Origin: JAVWIF01 sp036639635
GTDB taxonomy: Bacteria > Bacillota_I > Bacilli_A > Erysipelotrichales > Erysipelotrichaceae
Direction: 5' to 3'
Assembly (NCBI GenBank): GCA_036639635.1
Contig: JAVWIF010000024.1
Coordinates: 1 to 24,111 of the forward strand
Length of the DNA stretch: 24,111 nucleotides
The notes beneath the pieces were generated by a model. That model was given only the letters and a program-made list of their open reading frames with translations, searched no databases and was not told where the DNA came from. Below are positions 6,970 through 13,646 of this stretch, piece after piece. Within the stretch, counting starts at the first letter, position 1. Every line of letters starts with the position of its first letter. The translations under genes were made by a program, and so were the position numbers.

Positions 6970-8873
6970 ACTATGCTACTACGAAACAACAAGAAGAAGT
7001 ACGCGCTAAGATAAGAGAATTTGTAGAAACAGAGGTAAAACCAATTGCCTTTATGTTGGACCAAGAAAACGAATTCCCAACAGAAGCAATTAAAAAATTA
7101 GGAAAAATGGGGTATATGGGAATACCATACCCTAAAGAATACGGCGGAGCTGGTTTAGATGTAGGTACATATGCCATTGCTGTTGAAGAATTAAGTCGTG
7201 TCGATGGAGGAACAGGTGTTATTTTATCAGCCCATGTTTCTTTAGGAAGTTGGCCTATTTTTGGCTTTGGTAATGAGGAACAAAAGCAAAAATACTTAGT
7301 ACCACTTGCTAAAGGTGAAAAAATAGGAGCCTTTGGTTTAACAGAACAAAATGCAGGTAGTGATGCTGGTGGAACAGAAACAACTGCAGTATTATCTGGA
7401 GACCATTATATATTAAACGGTAGTAAAATATTTATTACCAACGCACCAAAAGCAGATACGTATGTTGTCTTTGCACTAACAACACCTAATATTGGAGTAA
7501 AAGGAATTAGTGCGTTTATTGTAGAAAAAGGTTGGGAAGGATTTAGTTTTGGAGATCACTATGACAAAATGGGAATTCGTTCTTCTTCAACTGCGGAATT
7601 AATCTTTAATGATGTAAAAGTACCAAAAGAAAACTTATTAGGAAAAGAAGGACAAGGCTTTAAGATTGCAATGGCAACCTTAGATGGAGGAAGAATTGGA
7701 ATTGCTTCACAAGCATTAGGAATTGCACAAGGAGCATATGAAAATGCATTAGAATATGCTAAAGAAAGAGTACAATTTGGTAAACCAATTGCCCAACAAC
7801 AAGTCATTTCATTTAAACTAGCAGATATGGCAACAAAACTAAGAGCAGCTCGTCTATTAATCTATAGCGCAGCAGAATTAAAAGAACACCATGAACCATA
7901 TGGTATGGAAAGTGCGATGGCAAAACAATATGCATCTGATGTTTGTTTAGAAATTGTAAACGATGCATTACAAATCTTTGGTGGAAATGGATACTTAAAA
8001 GGAATGGAAGTAGAACGAGCTTATCGTGATGCTAAAATTTGTACAATATATGAAGGAACAAATGAAATTCAAAGAGTAGTTATTGCCTCTCATATTATTG
8101 GAAAAGCACCAAAAACGGAAAGTTTTGCTACAAAGAGCGCGCATACACCAATTACAGGGATTCGTAAAAAAATGATTTTTAAAGAAGGTAGTGCAGAAGA
8201 AAAAGTTGCTAAATTAGTAGAAGCATTAAAAGGTGATGGATATGATTTTAGTGTTGGAATACCAAGTGATACACCTATAGTACAAGCAGAAAGAGTAGTA
8301 AGTGCTGGAAAAGGGATTGGTGCCAAAGAGAACATGCAATTAATGGAAAACTTTGCACTACAAGCAGGAGCCGCATTGGGTTCTAGTCGACCAGTTGCAG
8401 AAACATTAAAATACTTACCAATTGATCGTTATGTTGGAATGTCAGGACAAAAGTTTAACGGAAATTTATACTTTGCTTGTGGCATATCAGGAGCTAGTCA
8501 ACATTTAAAAGGCATTAAAGATGCCACAACCATTGTTGCTATTAATAAAAATGGGAGTGCTCCAATCTTTAAAAATGCAGACTATGGAATTGTTGGCGAC
8601 TTAATGGAAATATTGCCTTTATTAACGGCAGCATTAGATAATGGAAAACCGAAAAAAGTTGCGCCACCAATGATTAAGATGAAAAAACCATTTATTAAAA
8701 AAGAAGCACCAAGTTATACACGCTATATCTGCAATGGATGTGGTTATGAATATGATTTAAGCGTTGGAGATATTGAAAATGAAGTAACACCAGGAACATC
8801 TTTTGAAACATTACCAGAAGAGTGGACATGTCCTGAATGTGGAGAAACAAAAGCCGCATTTATTGAAGAATAG
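6966..8873 (+). CDS. Acyl-CoA dehydrogenase fused to ETF-alpha FAD domain and rubredoxin
   Basis: This 635-residue, three-part cytosolic flavoprotein has three domains. Residues 1-380 are a complete acyl-CoA dehydrogenase, with AFGLTEQNAGSDAGG, KIFITNA, FGKPIAQQQ and the catalytic-base segment IYEGTNEIQR (E363 by family alignment). Residues about 400-560 are the C-terminal FAD-binding half of ETF-alpha, with AERVVSAGKGIG, SSRPVAET, LYFACGISGASQHLKG, IVAINKN, API and ADYGIVGD. The usual QVGQTG is YVGMSG here. A Lys/Pro-rich linker leads to a rubredoxin (585-635) with cysteines C589, C592, C622 and C625. The nucleotide-binding half of ETF-alpha is absent from this protein and no etfB is present in the window, so electrons probably pass from the acyl-CoA flavin to the second FAD to the Fe centre within one chain. 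ATG 6966 is chosen because AAGGAGG lies 8 nt upstream; ATG 6960 is too close. The flavodiiron gene follows after 11 nt. The substrate is not predictable beyond a short-chain acyl-CoA, by similarity to the butyryl-CoA dehydrogenase type. Confidence 0.93.
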   Translation: MNYATTKQQEEVRAKIREFVETEVKPIAFMLDQENEFPTEAIKKLGKMGYMGIPYPKEYGGAGLDVGTYAIAVEELSRVDGGTGVILSAHVSLGSWPIFGFGNEEQKQKYLVPLAKGEKIGAFGLTEQNAGSDAGGTETTAVLSGDHYILNGSKIFITNAPKADTYVVFALTTPNIGVKGISAFIVEKGWEGFSFGDHYDKMGIRSSSTAELIFNDVKVPKENLLGKEGQGFKIAMATLDGGRIGIASQALGIAQGAYENALEYAKERVQFGKPIAQQQVISFKLADMATKLRAARLLIYSAAELKEHHEPYGMESAMAKQYASDVCLEIVNDALQIFGGNGYLKGMEVERAYRDAKICTIYEGTNEIQRVVIASHIIGKAPKTESFATKSAHTPITGIRKKMIFKEGSAEEKVAKLVEALKGDGYDFSVGIPSDTPIVQAERVVSAGKGIGAKENMQLMENFALQAGAALGSSRPVAETLKYLPIDRYVGMSGQKFNGNLYFACGISGASQHLKGIKDATTIVAINKNGSAPIFKNADYGIVGDLMEILPLLTAALDNGKPKKVAPPMIKMKKPFIKKEAPSYTRYICNGCGYEYDLSVGDIENEVTPGTSFETLPEEWTCPECGETKAAFIEE

Positions 8874-8884
8874 GAGGAATTAAT

Positions 8885-10087
8885 ATGCATAATGTAAGAA
8901 AAGTAGTAGATGATTTATATTGGGTAGGAGGAAGTGATCATCGTTTAGCACTCTTTGAAAATATTCATCCTATTCCTCGTGGTGTATCCTATAACGCGTA
9001 CTTGTTAATGGATGAAAAAACGGTATTGTTTGATACAGTGGATTGGTCTATTGGACGCCAATTTTTAGAGAATATAGAGTTTGTATTAGATGGAAGACCG
9101 TTGGATTATTTAATCATTAATCATATGGAACCAGATCACTGTGCTTCTATTGAAGAAGTGGTATTACGCTATCCAAATGTTAAAGTGATTAGTACAGAAA
9201 AAGGATTCTTATTAATGCGTCAATTTGGATTTGATGTTGATGGAAAAGAAGAAGAAGTAAAAGAAGGAGATACACGTTGTTTTGGTGCACACACTATTAC
9301 CTTTGTAGAAGCACCAATGGTACACTGGCCTGAAGCTATGGTTAGTTTTGATGTTACAAACGGTGTATTGTTCTCAGCAGACGCATTTGGTTCTTTTGGA
9401 GCTTTAGATGGTAAATTATTTAATGATGAAGTCAATTTTGATCGTGATTGGATTGATGATGCAAGACGCTACTATACAAATATTGTTGGCAAATATGGAC
9501 CACATGTACAAGCGTTGTTAAAAAAGGCAGGAACGATTGATATTAAAGTGATTTGTCCACTACATGGACCTGTTTGGCGTAGTGATTTAGGCTATATCTT
9601 AGATAAATATATGCACTGGAGTACGTACGAACCAGAAGTAAAAGGTGTGTTAATTGCATATGCTTCTATGTATGGAAATACAGAAAGTGCAGCTAATGTA
9701 CTAGCTACAAAATTAGTTGAAAAAGGCATGTATGACGTTGCTTTATACGATGTATCCAATACCCATGTATCACAATTAATTAGTGAAACGTTTAAATATA
9801 GTCATATTGTTTTAGCAAGTGTTACATATAACCTAGGAATTTATCCTGTTATGCATAACTTTTTAATGGATATGAAAGCTTTACATGTGCAAAACAGAAC
9901 AGTGGCTATTATTGAAAATGGTTCTTGGGCTACTAAATCAGGAACACTTATGAAAGAATGTTTAAATGAAATGAAACAAATGAGCGTGCTAAATGAAGAA
10001 GTATCTATTGCATCCTCAATGCAAAAAAACAACACAAATGATATGAACAATTTAGTAGACAGTATTTTAGATTCAATGAAAGACTAG
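8885..10087 (+). CDS. fprA: Class A flavodiiron protein (FprA family, O2/NO reductase)
   Basis: This is a 400-residue, two-domain protein. The metallo-beta-lactamase-like domain (1-250) carries the whole diiron ligand set at family-standard spacing: H80, E82, D84 and H85 in NHMEPDH, H147, D166 and H227. The flavodoxin domain (about 253-398) binds FMN through SMYGNTE (261-267). Such enzymes reduce O2 to water, and in some cases NO to N2O, using electrons delivered by rubredoxin. The gene lies 11 nt after a gene whose product ends in a rubredoxin domain, with AGGAGG as ribosome-binding site. The fusion protein is therefore the likely donor. The protein has no fused rubredoxin of its own and no NAD(P)H-reductase domain, so it needs an external reductant. 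It is expected to protect an anaerobe against oxygen. Confidence 0.95.
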   Translation: MHNVRKVVDDLYWVGGSDHRLALFENIHPIPRGVSYNAYLLMDEKTVLFDTVDWSIGRQFLENIEFVLDGRPLDYLIINHMEPDHCASIEEVVLRYPNVKVISTEKGFLLMRQFGFDVDGKEEEVKEGDTRCFGAHTITFVEAPMVHWPEAMVSFDVTNGVLFSADAFGSFGALDGKLFNDEVNFDRDWIDDARRYYTNIVGKYGPHVQALLKKAGTIDIKVICPLHGPVWRSDLGYILDKYMHWSTYEPEVKGVLIAYASMYGNTESAANVLATKLVEKGMYDVALYDVSNTHVSQLISETFKYSHIVLASVTYNLGIYPVMHNFLMDMKALHVQNRTVAIIENGSWATKSGTLMKECLNEMKQMSVLNEEVSIASSMQKNNTNDMNNLVDSILDSMKD

Positions 10088-10100
10088 TTATATAAGTATA

Positions 10101-10143
10101 AGAGAGTCAACTTAAGAATATTTATTCTTAGTTGACTCTTTTT
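10101..10143 (+). terminator. Intrinsic terminator after fprA
   Basis: AGAGTCAACT (10103-10112) pairs perfectly with AGTTGACTCT (10130-10139). The stem continues inward through AAGAATA and TATTCTT after a single bulged T, and a T-run reaches 10143. From here to the next promoter (10144-10285) I see no convincing gene or RNA. Confidence 0.9.
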
Positions 10144-10285
10144 ACGTCATAACAGTGCCGAATATGGCTGTATTAAAACCAAAAAAAGATTGAATAACAC
10201 AGTATATAAAGAGATTTCTTAGATGTTTATCATGACGAAATAATTCCTAGCTATAAATTAAGGAATAGATAACTAACATTACACA

Positions 10286-10314
10286 TTGAAAAAAAGCGAG
10301 AATGAACTTATAAT
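10286..10314 (+). promoter_or_regulatory. Promoter of the DUF1648 gene and rlmH
   Basis: TTGAAA (10286-10291), a 17-bp spacer and a perfect TATAAT (10309-10314). The start would be near 10321, giving a short leader of about 20 nt. Confidence 0.8.
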
Positions 10315-10340
10315 AGGAACAGAAGGTGGAGAAAGCTTTT

Positions 10341-10835
10341 ATGGAACTAGAAAAGATAAACGTAATGCCAACAAAACTTCAAAGGATAAGTAGCGTTTTG
10401 GGAATTGCTTTGTTAATAATTGGGTTTATTGTGTTAGCAATGAAATATCAAACGTTACCCGATACTATGCCAAAACATTTTGGATTTGATGGAAAAGCAG
10501 ATGCATGGGGGAGTAAAACAATTGTTTGGTTTCCTATGATTGGTGCGTTATTGCTGAATGTGCTTTTATATGTAGTTGGAAAATTCCCACAAATGTGGAA
10601 TATTCCTGTTAACGTCACTGATAAAAATAGAACAATGCTATATCAATTAACGGGCAATATGATAGCTGTTTTAAGATTAGAAATGACCACGATGTTTATG
10701 TGCTTTCTGATGTTTGAAATATACTATTATAATTTACCATCAAGTATGATACTTTTCTTTATGGCACTTATAGGAGGCACGTTAATGATTTATATAATAA
10801 AAATGCAAAAGCATAAAGAGAAAGAGACACTATGA
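10341..10835 (+). CDS. DUF1648-containing small membrane protein
   Basis: This 164-residue protein has four likely membrane helices: about 14-34, 62-81, 105-128 and 133-153. Between the first two lies the DUF1648 signature, in which the segment LPDTMPKHFGFDGKADAWGS is clear. DUF1648 proteins include immunity-type proteins (SdpI-like) and uncharacterised membrane proteins; the actual role here is unknown. ATG 10341 follows AAGGTGGAG by about 8 nt. A GTG at 10326 in the same frame lies on the ribosome-binding site and almost at the transcription start. The stop overlaps the rlmH start as ATGA, so the two are probably translationally coupled. Confidence 0.75.
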   Translation: MELEKINVMPTKLQRISSVLGIALLIIGFIVLAMKYQTLPDTMPKHFGFDGKADAWGSKTIVWFPMIGALLLNVLLYVVGKFPQMWNIPVNVTDKNRTMLYQLTGNMIAVLRLEMTTMFMCFLMFEIYYYNLPSSMILFFMALIGGTLMIYIIKMQKHKEKETL

Positions 10836-11308
10836 TAAAATTGGTTGCTGTAGGAAAGATAAAAGAAAAAGCAGTACGTGAACAAATTGCAGAATATGAA
10901 AAGCGACTTCGTCCCTTTACCAAAATTGAAATACTAGAAGTTGGTGATGAAATTGCTCCACAAAGCAATAGTGACGCGGAAAATGAAATAGTAAAAGATA
11001 AAGAAGGCGCAAAAGTCTTGAGTAAGATAAAGGAACAAGAGTATGTTGTTCTATTAGATTTATGGGGAGAGATGATAGATAGTGTAGCTTTTTCGAAGAA
11101 GTTAGAAAAGATTCAAACCTATCACAGTAGCAATATTACCTTTGTGATTGCAGGAAGTTTAGGTCCTAGTAAGGAAGTTGTGAAGCGTGCTAATTTTCGT
11201 TGGAAGTTATCGGATTTAACTTTTACGCATCAAATGACGAGAGTACTGGTATTGGAACAAATTTATCGTGCTATGATGATCCAAAATAATAATCCTTATC
11301 ATAAATGA
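10832..11308 (+). CDS. rlmH: 23S rRNA (pseudouridine-1915 N3)-methyltransferase
   Basis: This 158-residue SPOUT-class methyltransferase methylates N3 of pseudouridine 1915 in helix 69 of 23S rRNA, on assembled 70S ribosomes with SAM. The trefoil-knot SAM site is visible in FVIAGSLGPS, LSDLTFTHQMTRVLVLEQIYRA and the terminal PYHK. Length is the family norm (about 155-160). The common GGPFG-type loop reads GSLGPS here, a mild variation. It starts inside the stop codon of the DUF1648 gene (ATGA overlap) and has no strong ribosome-binding site of its own, which supports coupling. Confidence 0.95.
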   Translation: MIKLVAVGKIKEKAVREQIAEYEKRLRPFTKIEILEVGDEIAPQSNSDAENEIVKDKEGAKVLSKIKEQEYVVLLDLWGEMIDSVAFSKKLEKIQTYHSSNITFVIAGSLGPSKEVVKRANFRWKLSDLTFTHQMTRVLVLEQIYRAMMIQNNNPYHK

Positions 11309-11320
11309 AACAAGTTTCAT
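11305..11320 (+). repeat. Perfect inverted repeat ATGAAAC-AA-GTTTCAT
   Basis: Seven-base arms (11305-11311 and 11314-11320) around AA overlap the rlmH stop codon. A third partial copy of the half-site, ATGAAAG, follows at about 11329. No T-run follows, so it is not a standard terminator. It could be an operator lying about 30 bp before the trp promoter -35. Confidence 0.4.
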
Positions 11321-11351
11321 GAATATAAATGAAAGAAATTCGGAAATAGTA

Positions 11352-11380
11352 TTGACATAGAAAATACTTTGGTGTATTCT
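11352..11380 (+). promoter_or_regulatory. Promoter of the tryptophan T-box operon
   Basis: A perfect TTGACA (11352-11357), a 17-bp spacer and TATTCT (11375-11380). Transcription would begin near 11387, just upstream of the first T-box helix. Confidence 0.85.
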
Positions 11381-11386
11381 AGAAGA

Positions 11387-11665
11387 AACCTAAGACAAAG
11401 AGATAAAACACGATGTGCACTTAAAGAGAGTTGGGGATGCTGGAAACCTGATAGAACGCAATTATGTAAATGGACTTTGGAGGGCAAGGGGAATAGTGAT
11501 TACTTAGTATCCAAGCCGGTTGCTACCGTTATATAGCTAGAAATGTGCATGCATTTTGAAAGAGAGGATGTTTTTTATAACAAAACATCAATTCAGGTGG
11601 TACCGCAGATGAACTTATAAGCATCTGTCCTGTAGTCTATATGTGACTAAGGACAGGTGCTTTTT
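11387..11665 (+). ncRNA. T-box leader, tryptophan specific (UGG specifier)
   Basis: The T-box core AGGTGGTACCGCAG is at 11595-11608. Stem I can be closed by CAAAG (11396-11400) with CTTTG (11475-11479). This puts TGG (Trp) at 11471-11473 in the specifier position, followed by a single A before the helix, as in known T-boxes. The antiterminator pairs AGG (11595-11597) and GCAGATG (11605-11611) with CATCTGTCCT (11622-11631), leaving the bulge TGGTACC to bind the tRNA CCA end. The competing terminator uses the same 11622-11631 bases. Uncharged tRNA-Trp should therefore switch on the transporter genes. The specifier reading is by hand-folding; the downstream TrpX-type gene agrees with it. Confidence 0.9.
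11619..11665 (+). terminator. T-box terminator hairpin
   Basis: AAGCATCTGTCCT (11619-11631) pairs with AGGACAGGTGCTT over 13 bp (one wobble), with a small inner TAGTC/GACTA stem. It is followed by TTTTT to 11665. The 5' arm is shared with the antiterminator, giving the on/off switch. Confidence 0.92.
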
Positions 11666-11683
11666 ATATAGGAGGTGGTCATT

Positions 11684-11776
11684 GTGTTAGAGAACACAGA
11701 CGATTGGCGATGGTGTAGTTTGAAAATAAAAGCAGTACGTAATAACACAATGAAAGAAGAGGAAAATAGAAAATGA
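11684..11776 (+). CDS. Candidate 30-residue leader peptide with two Trp codons, upstream of trpX
   Basis: Past the T-box terminator, AGGAGG (11670-11675) stands 8 nt before a GTG at 11684. The frame runs 30 codons to a TGA at 11774-11776, which overlaps the ATG of trpX as ATGA. Codons 8 and 10 are both TGG, so the peptide contains Trp-Arg-Trp-Cys. Tryptophan is the expected substrate of the operon, so ribosome stalling here could tune translation of trpX. The ORF is not homologous to anything I recognise, and its translation is inferred only from the ribosome-binding site, the frame and the overlap. It could be a chance frame. Confidence 0.45.
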   Translation: MLENTDDWRWCSLKIKAVRNNTMKEEENRK

Positions 11777-12756
11777 AAAAAATAACGACGATGATGATAG
11801 TAGGATTACTTTGTACAAGTGTATTAGCTGGGTGTAGTAAAGGTTCTAAGGAAGAAAAGATACCAGTGGTATCTGTAGCTCAGATTGTGGAGCATAAGTC
11901 TTTAAACACAATTAGAGATAGCTTTAAAGCAGAAATGAGTGAGCTTGGCTATGTTGATGGTAAGAATATTAAATTAGATTATAAAGATGCCGGTGGACAA
12001 CAAAGTAATTTGGGTTCTATTATGTCTACATTTGAAGGTAATAAGAGTGATGTTATTGTAGCAATAGCAACACCAACTGCGCTATCTGCTGCTAAGTATG
12101 CAAAGAAAATACCAGTGGTGTTCTCAGCAGTCAGTGATCCAGTTGGGGCAAACTTAATGAAAGATTTAAACAAACCAGAAAACAATATTACTGGAACAAG
12201 TGATGAAATACAAGTTGATCAAATATTAGAGTTGGCATTAAAAGTAAATCCAACACTTAAAAAACTAGGATTTATCTATAATTCAAGTGAAGCTAATTCA
12301 GTTAGTAATTTAGAAAAAGCTAAAAAATTCTGTAAAGAAAAGAATATTGAATTAGTAGAAGGAAGTGGTGCTAATATTACAGAAATACAAAGTGCTGTAA
12401 GTGTCCTTGTTGATAAGTGTGATGCAATATTCGCTCCGAATGATAATACAGTAGCTAGTTCTATGAATGCGTTAGTTGAAACAGCAAACAAAAAGAAAAT
12501 ACCAGTTTATACTGGAGCAGATTCAATGGTTAGTGATGGAGGATTTGCCAGTGTTGGTATTGATTACACGGATTTAGGAAAAGAAACAGCAAAAATGGTG
12601 GATCAAATTTTAAAGGGTAAAAAAGTAGCAGACATTCCCGTAAAAGTATTTAAAACGAATTTAAATATTTATATCAACGAGAATACAATGAAAACCATTG
12701 GAATTAGTTTACCAAAAGATATTCAAGATAGTAAAAATTTAGTTATTATGAAATAA
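11773..12756 (+). CDS. trpX: Tryptophan ABC transporter, substrate-binding lipoprotein TrpX
   Basis: This 327-residue lipoprotein has a basic start (MKK), a hydrophobic core and the lipobox VLAGC, with C21 as the lipidated residue. The mature part is a two-lobed periplasmic-binding-type fold of the ABC_sub_bind (DUF534-like) family. Typical segments are LNTIRDSFKAEMSELGYVDG, PVVFSAVSDPVGANL, DAIFAPNDNTVASSMNALVE and IPVYTGADSMVSDGGFASVGIDY. TrpX-type proteins were linked to tryptophan uptake through their Trp T-boxes, and the leader here has a UGG specifier. Tryptophan is thus the best substrate call, though it is inferred from regulation. The trpX site AGAGG is modest and 10 nt from the start, which would make coupling to the upstream short ORF useful. 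Confidence 0.88.
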   Translation: MKKITTMMIVGLLCTSVLAGCSKGSKEEKIPVVSVAQIVEHKSLNTIRDSFKAEMSELGYVDGKNIKLDYKDAGGQQSNLGSIMSTFEGNKSDVIVAIATPTALSAAKYAKKIPVVFSAVSDPVGANLMKDLNKPENNITGTSDEIQVDQILELALKVNPTLKKLGFIYNSSEANSVSNLEKAKKFCKEKNIELVEGSGANITEIQSAVSVLVDKCDAIFAPNDNTVASSMNALVETANKKKIPVYTGADSMVSDGGFASVGIDYTDLGKETAKMVDQILKGKKVADIPVKVFKTNLNIYINENTMKTIGISLPKDIQDSKNLVIMK

Positions 12757-12773
12757 GGAAGGAAGATGAAAAA

Positions 12774-13646
12774 ATGGCAATTTCAACCATTCAAAATGCG
12801 GTATTATTAGGATTGATATTTGCCATCATGTCATTTGGAGTATTTATATCATTTCGGATATTGAATATTCCAGATTTGACAATTGATGGAAGCTTTACAA
12901 CAGGATGTGCACTATCCGCAATCTTTGCAATGCAAGGACATCCTTATCTAGGTGTACTCATGGCATTATTGTGTGGAGGACTTGCCGGAATTGTCACAGG
13001 ACTCTTACAAACAAAATGTAAAATACAGTCATTGTTAGCAGGAATACTAACAATGACAGCTTTGTATTCTGTGAACCTAAAAATTTTAGGCGGGAAACCA
13101 AATGTTTCACTATTTGGACAAAAAACAATATTTACACCATTCGAAAATATGTTTGGAGAGTATACGAATATGGTGGTTGTAACAGGTATATTATTGTTGC
13201 TTATGATTTTATTATATGCATTTTTAAAAACACAACTAGGGATGAGCTTAAGGGCGACTGGTGATAATGAGGCAATGGTACGTGCCTCTTCTATTAATTC
13301 TGATATGATGAAAGTGATGGGAATTGCTTTAGCGAATGCTTTTGTAGCACTTGGTGGAGCGGTGTTTGCTCAAAATCAAGGATTTGCAGATGTGAGTGGT
13401 GGTATTGGAATGATGGTAGTAGGACTTGCTTCAATTATTGTAGGAGAAGCTTTTATTCATCGTAAAACAATGATATTTCAGTTTTTGGCAGTAGTAGTTG
13501 GGGCTGTTGTTTATCGTTTTGTATTAACACTAGCATTACAATTAGGAATAGGAGCAAGTGATCTAAACTTATTCTCTGCAGCACTTGTTGCTTTGGCAAT
13601 CTCACTTCCTCATTTGAAAAATAAAAGGAGGAAAAAACATGCTTGA
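12774..13646 (+). CDS. trpY: ABC transporter permease (TrpY type)
   Basis: This 290-residue integral membrane protein of the branched-chain amino-acid/ribose permease family (BPD_transp_2) has about eight to nine hydrophobic segments. The family pattern LNIPDLTIDGSFTTGCA lies near residues 34-50. The cytoplasmic coupling region is at about 155-180 (TQLGMSLRATGDNEAMVRAS). The C-terminus is basic. It forms the channel for the TrpX-bound ligand. It follows trpX by 17 nt, with AAGGAAGG as ribosome-binding site, and overlaps the ATPase gene by 8 nt, so the subunits are made together. Confidence 0.9.
   Translation: MAISTIQNAVLLGLIFAIMSFGVFISFRILNIPDLTIDGSFTTGCALSAIFAMQGHPYLGVLMALLCGGLAGIVTGLLQTKCKIQSLLAGILTMTALYSVNLKILGGKPNVSLFGQKTIFTPFENMFGEYTNMVVVTGILLLLMILLYAFLKTQLGMSLRATGDNEAMVRASSINSDMMKVMGIALANAFVALGGAVFAQNQGFADVSGGIGMMVVGLASIIVGEAFIHRKTMIFQFLAVVVGAVVYRFVLTLALQLGIGASDLNLFSAALVALAISLPHLKNKRRKKHA

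Noticed and set aside
10144..10285. Small gene or RNA between fprA and the DUF1648 gene
   Set aside because: Only very short frames without ribosome-binding sites and a weak ATTCCT/AGGAAT repeat were found.
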